From assembly GCA_944381225.1 (NCBI GenBank), contig CALWKJ010000041.1:1-9440 (forward strand): a DNA stretch of 9,440 nucleotides, read 5' to 3'. The translations under genes were made by a program, and so were the position numbers. Origin of the DNA: an uncultured Clostridia bacterium (GTDB taxonomy: Bacteria; Bacillota; Clostridia; Christensenellales; UBA1242). Each line of letters begins with the position of its first letter. Position 1 is the stretch's first letter. This document shows positions 1-5,517 of this stretch, in pieces. Under the pieces are notes generated by a model. That model made no database searches, was not told where the DNA came from, and saw only the letters and a program-made list of their open reading frames with translations.

Positions 1-16
1 ATTTTTTATTATTTAC

Positions 17-45
17 TTCACTTTGCTTCATTTTTGTTTTATACT
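17..45 (+). promoter_or_regulatory. Candidate sigma-A promoter of the TM2-domain gene
   Basis: A TTCACT box (17-22) and a TATACT box (40-45) are separated by 17 bases. Transcription would start about 6-8 bases after the second box, at roughly 52-54, which is the ATG itself. No Shine-Dalgarno sequence lies before that ATG, so the message may be leaderless or nearly so. The assignment rests only on box resemblance and spacing in very AT-rich DNA, so it is tentative. Confidence 0.3.
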
Positions 46-53
46 TTTAACAT

Positions 54-524
54 ATGAAGTTTCGCACAAAAACATGCCCAAGGTGCAATTCAAAAAATTC
101 TTTAAATGCTTACAAATGTGATTGTTGTGGGCTTATTTTTGAACGATTAAATGACGCAACAAATTCTGCTGGAAAAAAAATGATTATTAGTGGACATAAA
201 AACAAAGTTGTGTATGTAAAAAAAGTTCCTAAAGACATAAAAAAATGGAAATTAATTTTAATTACCATTTTTGGTGGAATGTTTGGTGCTCACTGTTTTT
301 ATGTTGGAAGATATTTAAGGGGAGTGATTATGCTTCTTGCGGGAGTTTATGCTTTTATTGCCTCAATCTTAGCAGTATCATCGATGTTGCCAACAAGCAT
401 TTACACGCTAAGCACACTAATTGTTGGAATTTTAGTTATTGTTTATTTGCTTGATATTGTAAATGTGTGTATATCAAAATTTAAGATACCAGTTTATATA
501 GATAATTCGGGAGATGTTAAATGA
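54..524 (+). CDS. Zinc-ribbon and TM2-domain membrane protein
   Basis: This is a 156-residue protein with two parts. An N-terminal zinc ribbon carries CxxC pairs C8/C11 and C22/C25 (CPRC ... CDCC). After a basic linker comes a TM2 domain whose signature GGMFGAHCFYVGR (residues 74-86) sits at the first hydrophobic segment, followed by hydrophobic stretches at about 88-108 and 118-140, the last with an acidic D134 typical of the family. Zinc ribbon plus TM2 is a known architecture of small bacterial membrane proteins; no reaction is established and I infer none. An in-frame TAA at 48-50 just upstream forces the start to ATG 54, since the next methionine would lose the zinc ribbon. There is no Shine-Dalgarno sequence. 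The stop overlaps the mnmA start (ATGA at 521-524), implying co-transcription and translational coupling with mnmA. Confidence 0.85.
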   Translation: MKFRTKTCPRCNSKNSLNAYKCDCCGLIFERLNDATNSAGKKMIISGHKNKVVYVKKVPKDIKKWKLILITIFGGMFGAHCFYVGRYLRGVIMLLAGVYAFIASILAVSSMLPTSIYTLSTLIVGILVIVYLLDIVNVCISKFKIPVYIDNSGDVK

Positions 525-1600
525 AAACAGTTGTTGTTGGCATAAGTGGAGGAGTAGATTCTTCTGTTGCAGCATATTTATTAAAAAAACAAGGCTATAA
601 CGTCATTGGTCTTTTTATGGTTAACTGGGAAGAAAATGATGAAAATGGAGTTTGCACATCGCAACAAGACTACGAAGATGTAAAAAGGGTTTGTGCAAAA
701 ATAGGGATACCTTATTACACAGTAAATTACGCAAAAGAATACTATGAAAAAGTTTTTGAATATTTTTTGCACGAGTACAAAAAAGGACGCACTCCAAATC
801 CAGATGTTTTGTGTAATAAAGAAATAAAATTTGGTCCTTTTTTAAATTTTGCAAAAAGCATTGGCGCAGATTATATTGCGACAGGACATTATGCAAAAAA
901 AGTTGAAAAAGCTGGATTGTATTATTTAAAAAAGGCAAAAGATTTAAATAAAGACCAATCATATTTTTTAAATCAGTTAAGTCAACAGCAGTTAAAATAT
1001 GTGCTTTTTCCACTTGAAGATATAACAAAGCCTAAAGTTAGAGAAATCGCTGAAAAATTAGAACTTTGCAATGCAAAAAAGAAAGATAGTACAGGAATAT
1101 GCTTTATTGGAGAAAGAAATTTTAAAAAATTTTTAAAAAACTATTTGCCAGCAAAATCTGGAGAGATAAGAACATTAGACGAAAAAGTTATTGGAAAGCA
1201 TGATGGGCTTATGTATTACACACTTGGTCAAAGAAGGGGACTTGGTATTGGTGGTTATAAAAATGGTAATGGTGAAAGGTGGTTTGTTGTAAAAAAAGAT
1301 TTAAAAAACAATGTTTTATATGTTCATCAAGGCGAAGATAAGGAGTTGTACACAAGTTCAATGAAGTCTGGCAAATTTAATTGGATACCCCAAAAGCCTA
1401 GTCAAACAGAATTTGATTGTTTTGCAAAATTTAGATATCGTCAACCCGATCAAAAAGTTCATGTAAAACAAGTGGATGACCATGTTGAAATAACATTTTA
1501 TGAAAAGCAAAGAGCAGTTACTCCTGGGCAATATGTTGTTTTGTACACCGAAGATGAAACTTGTTTGGGTGGAGCTGAAATAGAAGAAACATTTAAGTAA
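521..1600 (+). CDS. mnmA: tRNA-specific 2-thiouridylase MnmA
   Basis: MnmA activates U34 of Lys, Glu and Gln tRNAs with ATP and replaces its 2-oxygen by sulfur from a persulfide, giving the s2U half of mnm5s2U in the cytoplasm. The 359-residue length is normal for the family. Visible landmarks are the PP-loop SGGVDSS (9-15), TPNPDVLCN with the first catalytic cysteine C98, ATGHYA (120-125), KDQSYFLNQL (144-153), STGICFIGE with the persulfide-carrying cysteine C194, and HDGLMYYTLGQRRGLGIGG (227-245). Both catalytic cysteines are present, so the enzyme should be active. The start lies inside the stop of the upstream TM2 gene, with a GGGAG-type ribosome binding site within that gene's last codons. 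No cysteine desulfurase or sulfur relay gene is in this window, so the sulfur donor must be encoded elsewhere. Confidence 0.97.
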   Translation: MKTVVVGISGGVDSSVAAYLLKKQGYNVIGLFMVNWEENDENGVCTSQQDYEDVKRVCAKIGIPYYTVNYAKEYYEKVFEYFLHEYKKGRTPNPDVLCNKEIKFGPFLNFAKSIGADYIATGHYAKKVEKAGLYYLKKAKDLNKDQSYFLNQLSQQQLKYVLFPLEDITKPKVREIAEKLELCNAKKKDSTGICFIGERNFKKFLKNYLPAKSGEIRTLDEKVIGKHDGLMYYTLGQRRGLGIGGYKNGNGERWFVVKKDLKNNVLYVHQGEDKELYTSSMKSGKFNWIPQKPSQTEFDCFAKFRYRQPDQKVHVKQVDDHVEITFYEKQRAVTPGQYVVLYTEDETCLGGAEIEETFK

Positions 1601-1642
1601 AAAAATGACAGATTAAAAATTTATGTAATAAAGGAGAAAAAA

Positions 1643-2020
1643 ATGAAAAAAGAATTTTATTATTGTGAAATATGCAAAAGCATTGTAACAAATTTAAACG
1701 GGGTAGACACGCCTAAAATTTGTTGTGGAAAACCTATGAAAAAATTAAATGCAGGAGAAGTTGAAGCATCACAAGAAAAACATATTCCAGTTTGTGAAAT
1801 GTCTAATGGAACACTAAAAGTTAAAGTTGGTTCTTTATTTCATCCAATGGAAGAAAAACATTATATAGAATGGATATTAGTTAAAACAGACAAAGGCGAA
1901 TACGTAAAATATTTGCAACCAAATAATGAGCCAGTTGCAACTTTTTGTATTTATGATGAAAAAGTAGAAAAAGTTTACGCTTATTGTAATTTGCATGGAC
2001 TTTGGAAAGTAGAGCTATAA
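1643..2020 (+). CDS. dfx: Desulfoferrodoxin (two-iron superoxide reductase)
   Basis: Superoxide reductase reduces superoxide to hydrogen peroxide without releasing oxygen, an anaerobe's alternative to superoxide dismutase, using electrons from rubredoxin-like donors in the cytoplasm. The 125-residue protein has both family domains. The N-terminal desulforedoxin-like domain carries four cysteines for the Fe(Cys)4 centre: C8 and C11 (CEIC) and the adjacent pair C27/C28. The catalytic domain carries ligands expected for the square-pyramidal Fe(His)4Cys centre: H47 (EKHIPV), H67 (FHPME), H73 (KHYIEW), C115 and H118 (YCNLHGLW). K46 beside H47 matches the conserved active-site lysine. An AAGGAG ribosome binding site lies at 1631-1636. 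It follows mnmA by 42 bases with no terminator visible, so read-through from the mnmA unit is likely. The call rests on a complete set of metal ligands. Confidence 0.96.
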   Translation: MKKEFYYCEICKSIVTNLNGVDTPKICCGKPMKKLNAGEVEASQEKHIPVCEMSNGTLKVKVGSLFHPMEEKHYIEWILVKTDKGEYVKYLQPNNEPVATFCIYDEKVEKVYAYCNLHGLWKVEL

Positions 2021-2033
2021 AATAATATTTTTA

Positions 2034-2039
2034 TATAAT
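2034..2039 (+). promoter_or_regulatory. Perfect -10 box (TATAAT) before the DUF421 gene
   Basis: A perfect TATAAT lies 28 bases before the ATG at 2068, but no convincing -35 box is found 16-18 bases upstream. It could be a weak internal promoter for the DUF421 gene or a chance match in AT-rich spacer DNA. Confidence 0.25.
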
Positions 2040-2067
2040 TTGCACAGCATAACAATGGAGATTGATT

Positions 2068-2763
2068 ATGCCAGATTATGTTGTTGTGCTGTTAAATTCT
2101 GTTATAAGCTTTGTAATTTTGTTTATAATTGCAAAAATGCTTGGGAAAAAGCAGATTGCAGAACTAAGTTTTATTGATTATGTCGTTGGAATTTCCATAG
2201 GTTCAATTGTTGCAAATTGGTCAACCGACCTTGACACCCCATGGCAAAATTATATTATTGCTCTTGTAATATATTTTATTTTTCCAATTTCGATAACAAT
2301 TTTGGAAAGAAAAACATTGTCGCTAAAAGCGTTTTTAAGAGGAAGACCTATAATTATTATTGAAAATGGCAAATTTGATTATAAAAATTTAAAAAAATCA
2401 AAACTTGATGTAAATGACGTACTGGGAATGTGTAGAGATAAAGGATATTTTTCATTAAGCGAAATTGCGTATGCAATATTTGAAACTAATGGAAATTTAA
2501 GCGTTATGCCCGTTGGCAAACAACGCCCAACTGTTATTGATGATTTTGATATTAAGGCAAAAAAAGCACAACTTGAAAAGTATGTAATTATAGACGGAAA
2601 AATAGATTACAGTTATTTAAAAATGCTAGACAAAGATGAAAAATGGCTTTTAAACAGATTGCAAATAAAAACAAAAAAACAACTAAAAAATATTTTAATC
2701 GCATTTTATGATGTAAAAACAGATAATTTTAAATTGCATTATAAAAAAAGAAATAGCAATTAA
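2068..2763 (+). CDS. DUF421 (YetF/YcaP-type) membrane protein
   Basis: This 231-residue protein matches the DUF421 family, represented by Bacillus subtilis YetF and E. coli YcaP, whose role is not established. Hydrophobic segments lie at about 5-22, 36-50 and 62-80, followed by a soluble C-terminal domain. Family landmarks are MLGKKQIAELSFIDYVVGISIG (24-45), RGRPIIIIENGKFD (91-104), the FETNGNLSV stretch (138-146) and a repeated VIIDGKID-type motif (173-180). A TTG at 2062 would lengthen the frame by two codons, but it sits one base after GGAG (2057-2060), whereas ATG 2068 has ideal 7-base spacing, so I use 2068. The gene follows dfx by 47 bases and is probably part of the same run. Its last six codons form one arm of a 38-bp palindrome, and its stop overlaps that of the converging regulator gene by 4 bases. 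Confidence 0.88.
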   Translation: MPDYVVVLLNSVISFVILFIIAKMLGKKQIAELSFIDYVVGISIGSIVANWSTDLDTPWQNYIIALVIYFIFPISITILERKTLSLKAFLRGRPIIIIENGKFDYKNLKKSKLDVNDVLGMCRDKGYFSLSEIAYAIFETNGNLSVMPVGKQRPTVIDDFDIKAKKAQLEKYVIIDGKIDYSYLKMLDKDEKWLLNRLQIKTKKQLKNILIAFYDVKTDNFKLHYKKRNSN

Positions 2764-2780
2764 TTGCTATTTCTTTTTTT
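2743..2780. terminator. Bidirectional terminator made of the 3' ends of two converging genes
   Basis: This is a perfect inverted repeat with 19-bp arms (2743-2761 and 2762-2780) and no spacer. Each arm reads A7-G-AAATAGCAATT or its complement, so RNA from either strand folds into a stem flanked by an A-tract and a run of seven U. This is the classic layout of a two-way rho-independent terminator. It lies almost wholly inside the coding ends of the DUF421 gene (+) and the XRE gene (-), encoding the same tail KKRNSN plus stop on both strands. Confidence 0.85.
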
Positions 2781-3338
2781 TAATAAAAACCACAAAATTA
2801 GCAAAAGTTGTAATGGTATGCAAATAAACAGCAAATACCACATTTTTTCAATTGTTAAACACACAGATACAAAGCACGTCCAAACTATTATTGAAGAAAA
2901 TATAAATTGCATATACTTTGTTCCCCAAACACAACTAAACACCAAAAGAACAATTGAACTTAATGGTATAGCGTAAATAAAACTTAGCCAACTTTTATAA
3001 TCATAAGCGTTAAATAAAATTAAACAAGTATAAGTTATTGTTGCAATAAGCCAAACCAAGCCGCTAGATAGTAAAGTTATAATTAATTTATTTGTTTTGT
3101 TTGCTTTTGAAACTGTTTTTGCTTTTGGGCTTTCGCTTACAATGTCATTTAATGTAATATTAAAAATTTCGCATAGCGACATCAGTACGCTTACATCAGG
3201 GACAGATTCCCCTCGTTCCCATTTTGACACGGATTTGTCAGAAAAGTTTAATTTTTCGGCAAGTTCACTTTGGGTCATTTTCATTTTTTTTCTAAAATTG
3301 CAAATATTTCTTGCTATTATTTCATTTAGGTTTTCCAT
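2760..3338 (-). CDS. XRE-family regulator with C-terminal membrane domain
   Basis: The 192-residue protein begins with a Cro/C1-type helix-turn-helix (about 5-65): TQSELAEKL (22-30) as the positioning helix and DKSVSKWERG (34-43) as the recognition helix, followed by VPDVSVLMSLCEIFNITLNDI, typical of the family. After a linker (70-83) come four hydrophobic stretches at about 84-108, 116-138, 143-162 and 165-187, ending in KKRNSN. It is therefore predicted to be a membrane-tethered DNA-binding protein. Such fusions recur in Firmicutes, but ligand and targets are unknown here. The start is set by the helix-turn-helix. No Shine-Dalgarno sequence precedes ATG 3338, and a promoter-like pair places the transcription start on the ATG. 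It converges on the DUF421 gene and shares its terminator. Confidence 0.88.
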   Translation of the reverse strand: MENLNEIIARNICNFRKKMKMTQSELAEKLNFSDKSVSKWERGESVPDVSVLMSLCEIFNITLNDIVSESPKAKTVSKANKTNKLIITLLSSGLVWLIATITYTCLILFNAYDYKSWLSFIYAIPLSSIVLLVFSCVWGTKYMQFIFSSIIVWTCFVSVCLTIEKMWYLLFICIPLQLLLILWFLLKKRNSN

Positions 3339-3344
3339 GTTATT

Positions 3345-3372
3345 ATTGTAACACTTTTAACAAAAATTGCAA
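3345..3372 (-). promoter_or_regulatory. Candidate promoter giving a leaderless mRNA for the membrane XRE gene
   Basis: On the minus strand a TTGCAA box (3372-3367) and a TACAAT box (3350-3345, 5 of 6 to consensus) are 16 bases apart. Exactly six bases (AATAAC) separate the second box from the ATG at 3338, placing the normal start of transcription on the A of the ATG. The lack of any ribosome binding site fits leaderless translation. A loose dyad GTTA-N6-TAAC (3339-3352) spans the -10 box and could be an autoregulatory operator; that is speculation. Confidence 0.45.
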
Positions 3373-3397
3373 ATTAAAATACAATATAAATATGCAC

Positions 3398-3412
3398 TCT
3401 ACAATTAGTAGA
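3398..3412. repeat. Short inverted repeat in the intergenic region
   Basis: TCTAC-AATTA-GTAGA is a perfect 5-bp dyad with a 5-base spacer in the 205-base gap between the divergent XRE and SGNH genes. It could be a regulator binding site, but it is short enough to be chance. The rest of this gap shows no clear promoter for the SGNH gene. Confidence 0.2.
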
Positions 3413-3543
3413 ATGTCGAAAATTGCGTTCTATTCCTTAAAAAAAAATTGTAGACACAAAAACATACGAGTAGATAGATTTTTTTTAAAAATTGTAATAA
3501 ATTAAAACTGGCAAAAGAAAACCAATTAATTTAAGGAGGCATT

Positions 3544-4251
3544 ATGATTTTTACAAAAAAGTGCAAAATAACAGTTTTTGGAGATTCTATACCAAAAGGA
3601 ATTATATTTAAAGACAACAAACTTTCAAAAATTGCTGATAATGCAGTTAAAATTGTAGCCGAATATTATAATATAAAAATAGAAAATTGTTCAGTTTATG
3701 GTCAAACAATGACAAGAATTAACGATAAGGGCATTTTTGACGATTATTTAAAAAATTTAAATAAAAAAATAAAAAACATAGCCGTAATAAGCATTGGTGG
3801 AAATGATTCAGATTATAATTGGCAAGAGGTTGAAAAATCTCCAAAATTTAATCATTTGCCAAAAACACCACCAAAAGAATTTATTGACCTTTTAGATAAA
3901 TCAATTTTAAAACTAAAAAAACACAAAGTTAAAGTGATTTTAACAAATATTCCACCAATAGATAGCAAAAGATATTTCAATAACGTAATTTCAAAAATTG
4001 CAAATCCAGACAAAGTTTTGCAATTTTTAGACAACGACATAGAAAACATATATAGACATCAGGAATTTTATAATTTATTAATAACAAAATGCGCTCAAAA
4101 AAATAAATGCAGACTTATAGATATTAGACAAAGTTTTTTATGGGACAAAGGTTATTTAAATAAGATTTGTGATGATGGAATTCACCCAAACCAGCAAGGA
4201 TACAATCTTATAGCACAATCAATAATAAAACAAATTAACAACATAAAGTAA
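3544..4251 (+). CDS. SGNH/GDSL-type hydrolase
   Basis: The 235-residue protein shows the four SGNH blocks: FGDS (12-15) with nucleophile S15, a glycine in block II (VYGQTM, G53), GGND (85-88) with oxyanion-hole N87, and DGIHPNQQG (211-219) with the D211/H214 pair. SGNH enzymes are serine esterases or lipases acting on lipids, acylated sugars or similar esters; the substrate cannot be told from sequence. No signal peptide is evident, as the N-terminus is MIFTKKCKITVFGDS, so a cytoplasmic location is likely. A perfect AAGGAGG (3533-3539) sits 4 bases before the ATG. The next gene, 58 bases downstream, is another hydrolase of the alpha/beta type, suggesting a shared lipid or ester role, though that link is inferred. 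A 17-residue stretch around 97-113 rich in Pro and Lys looks like a lineage insert. Confidence 0.9.
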   Translation: MIFTKKCKITVFGDSIPKGIIFKDNKLSKIADNAVKIVAEYYNIKIENCSVYGQTMTRINDKGIFDDYLKNLNKKIKNIAVISIGGNDSDYNWQEVEKSPKFNHLPKTPPKEFIDLLDKSILKLKKHKVKVILTNIPPIDSKRYFNNVISKIANPDKVLQFLDNDIENIYRHQEFYNLLITKCAQKNKCRLIDIRQSFLWDKGYLNKICDDGIHPNQQGYNLIAQSIIKQINNIK

Positions 4252-4261
4252 CAAAAAAAAT

Positions 4262-4290
4262 TTGCATTTCGCTTTTTTATTTAATATTAT
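4262..4290 (+). promoter_or_regulatory. Candidate promoter of the alpha/beta hydrolase gene
   Basis: TTGCAT (4262-4267) and TATTAT (4285-4290, 5 of 6 to consensus) are separated by 17 bases. Transcription would begin near 4297, leaving a short leader that still holds the AAAAGGA ribosome binding site. The -35 box is poor (3 of 6), so the gene may instead depend on the SGNH promoter. Confidence 0.35.
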
Positions 4291-4309
4291 AAAAATAAAA
4301 AGGATTTGT

Positions 4310-5206
4310 ATGCAAAAGTTAAATTTTATAAATTTGAATAAAAAAATATATTATTATTTGTGGGAAGATGTTGAACAAATTAAAGGTATAATACAAATAT
4401 CGCATGGAATGTGTGAATATGCTGAAAGATATGATAATATTGCAAAATTTTTCAACAAACATGGCTATGTGGTTGTTGCAGATGACCATCGGGGGCATGG
4501 GCATACAGATGAGGACAATTTGGGATATGCCCACGGAGACATGGCTGATGATACAGTTAAAGACATGTTTGAACTTTTAAAAATTACAAAAAAAATGTAC
4601 CCATCAAAAAAATATATTTTGTTTGGATTTAGTTATGGCTCGTTTTTAACGCAAAAATTTTTGGAAAAGTATTCAAATTATTTAGATGGTGTTGTTGTTG
4701 CAGGAAGTAGCAAAAACAGCAAACTAGCAGTAAAATTTGGAAAATTTATTACAAAAATGAATTTAATTTTTAAAAGAAACCAAAAAAAAGCATATTTTGT
4801 TAAAAAAATGACATTTGATAGATATGATAAAAATTTTAAGGATAAATGCTTTTTAAGCAACAATCAAAAATCCAATCAAAAATATTACAGTGATAAGTTT
4901 TGTGGATTTGTGTGTTCATATAATTTTTATTATAGCTTTTTTAAAATGTTAGATAGTCTGTATAAAAAAAAGAATGTAAAAAATATAAATAAAAATTTAA
5001 ACATTTTAATTGTATCTGGCAAAAACGACCCAGTTGGACAAATGGGTAACGGAGTTAAAAAACTTTATAATTATTATAAAAAAATAGGATTAAAAAACAT
5101 TAAATTAATATTGTATCCAAACGCTCGCCATGAATTTTTTAATGAAATAGAAAGCGAAAAAAAACTTTTAGACATTGTTAATTTTTGTAACAATGTAAAC
5201 AGCTAA
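4310..5206 (+). CDS. Alpha/beta hydrolase, monoacylglycerol lipase / lysophospholipase-like
   Basis: The 298-residue protein has the features of the serine aminopeptidase S33-like (Hydrolase_4) group that contains monoacylglycerol lipases and PldB-type lysophospholipases. Landmarks are the oxyanion motif SHGMCEYAERY (31-41), DDHRGHGHT (58-66), the nucleophile elbow GFSYGS with S108 (106-111), the acid D240 in SGKNDPVG and the base H274 in ARHEFFNE. Between elbow and acid lies a Lys/Phe/Tyr-rich lid (about 140-225). The true substrate is unknown. A TTG at 4262 in frame would add 16 residues (MHFAFLF...), but it has no ribosome binding site; ATG 4310 follows AAAAGGA (4298-4304) at suitable spacing, so I start there. 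No signal peptide is visible. A hairpin lies in its last codons. Confidence 0.9.
   Translation: MQKLNFINLNKKIYYYLWEDVEQIKGIIQISHGMCEYAERYDNIAKFFNKHGYVVVADDHRGHGHTDEDNLGYAHGDMADDTVKDMFELLKITKKMYPSKKYILFGFSYGSFLTQKFLEKYSNYLDGVVVAGSSKNSKLAVKFGKFITKMNLIFKRNQKKAYFVKKMTFDRYDKNFKDKCFLSNNQKSNQKYYSDKFCGFVCSYNFYYSFFKMLDSLYKKKNVKNINKNLNILIVSGKNDPVGQMGNGVKKLYNYYKKIGLKNIKLILYPNARHEFFNEIESEKKLLDIVNFCNNVNS
5172..5196. repeat. Hairpin inside the 3' end of the hydrolase gene
   Basis: ACATTGTTA (5172-5180) and TAACAATGT (5188-5196) form a perfect 9-bp stem with a 7-base loop, ending 7 bases before the stop codon. It is not followed by a T-tract on the plus strand. It stands 14 bases before the next hairpin, so the two may act together in mRNA 3'-end stability or as a back-up stop for minus-strand transcription. 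Confidence 0.5.
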
Positions 5207-5237
5207 AAAAAGACATATCACATTAAATGATATGTCT
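5205..5237 (-). terminator. Rho-independent terminator of the 52-residue minus-strand gene
   Basis: AGACATATCA (5211-5220) and TGATATGTCT (5228-5237) form a perfect 10-bp stem with loop CATTAAA. Read on the minus strand, the stem is followed at once by a run of T (complement of A 5205-5211), the canonical layout. On the plus strand it is followed only by ATTGTTT, so it would terminate the upstream hydrolase gene less well. The minus-strand polarity supports a real gene at 5243-5401. Confidence 0.75.
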
Positions 5238-5242
5238 ATTGT

Positions 5243-5401
5243 TTATCTTTGCAAGTCTGCTTCTTTAATCTTAACAGATTTTGCAATTTTCTTGCTTGAA
5301 AATTTTCTTTCTTTTTCTATTTCTTTGCTTGTTTCAATAAAAGCCATTAGTTCTTTTCTTGTTCCTTTGTCTATTTTATTACTTCTGAAAATATCAATCA
5401 T
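5243..5401 (-). CDS. Small basic protein of unknown function, 52 residues
   Basis: I do not recognise this protein. It begins MIDIFRSNKIDKGTRKELMA and ends KIKEADLQR. It is highly charged, Lys/Glu/Arg-rich and predicted mainly helical, with no cysteine, no membrane segment and no signal peptide. The gene is supported by its complete surroundings: a consensus TTGACA promoter, a GAGG ribosome binding site (complement of 5408-5411) 6 bases before the ATG, a TAA stop, and a T-tract hairpin terminator within 6 bases of the stop. It is divergent from the VTT-domain gene and converges on the hydrolase gene. Its size and charge would fit a small nucleic-acid-binding protein or an antitoxin-like protein without a visible toxin partner, but nothing shows either. 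The overlapping plus-strand frame at 5232-5471 has no ribosome binding site and is rejected. Confidence 0.7.
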   Translation of the reverse strand: MIDIFRSNKIDKGTRKELMAFIETSKEIEKERKFSSKKIAKSVKIKEADLQR

Positions 5402-5420
5402 ATTTAACCTCACCACAAAA

Positions 5421-5449
5421 AAAATATCATTGTTTTATACAAATGTCAA
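5421..5449 (-). promoter_or_regulatory. Sigma-A promoter of the 52-residue gene
   Basis: On the minus strand a perfect TTGACA (5449-5444) is followed after 17 bases by TATTTT (5426-5421, 4 of 6 to consensus). Transcription would begin at about 5414, immediately before the GGTGAGG ribosome binding site, giving a very short leader. Confidence 0.6.
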
Positions 5450-5490
5450 TACCCAAATTTTTAAAATATAATTTTATTTTATACTTAAAA

Positions 5491-5501
5491 TGATATATAA
5501 T
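5491..5501 (+). promoter_or_regulatory. Candidate extended -10 promoter of the VTT-domain gene
   Basis: TGATATATAAT contains a perfect TATAAT (5496-5501) and, shifted by two bases, an extended -10 form TG-A-TATATA. The -35 area is only T-rich. Transcription would begin near 5508, just at the GGGGAG ribosome binding site (5507-5512), so the leader is minimal. Confidence 0.4.
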
Positions 5502-5517
5502 AGTATGGGGAGAAGTA

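Noticed and set aside
1..31. Minus-strand frame starting at 31 (MKQSEVNN...) running off the left edge, with TATAAA exactly six bases before its ATG
   Set aside because: Only about ten codons are visible, there is no ribosome binding site and no -35 box; -10-like boxes are common in such AT-rich DNA. It could be a divergent leaderless gene but cannot be supported.
2062..2067. TTG start for the DUF421 gene
   Set aside because: It lies one base after GGAG, too close for initiation; ATG 2068 has correct spacing.
3409..3437. Loose RNA hairpin AGAATGT ... GCGTTCT before the SGNH gene as a possible riboswitch or attenuator
   Set aside because: The stem needs G-U pairs, no conserved riboswitch core is visible, and no terminator or anti-terminator follows.
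4262..4309. TTG start for the alpha/beta hydrolase adding a short hydrophobic N-terminus that could be read as a signal peptide
   Set aside because: There is no ribosome binding site before 4262, and the ATG at 4310 has AAAAGGA at good spacing. The extension is translated spacer.
5232..5471. Plus-strand frame of 79 codons, hydrophobic
   Set aside because: It has no ribosome binding site and is antisense to the 52-residue gene, which has full signals; hydrophobicity is a by-product of reading Lys/Glu-rich codons backwards.
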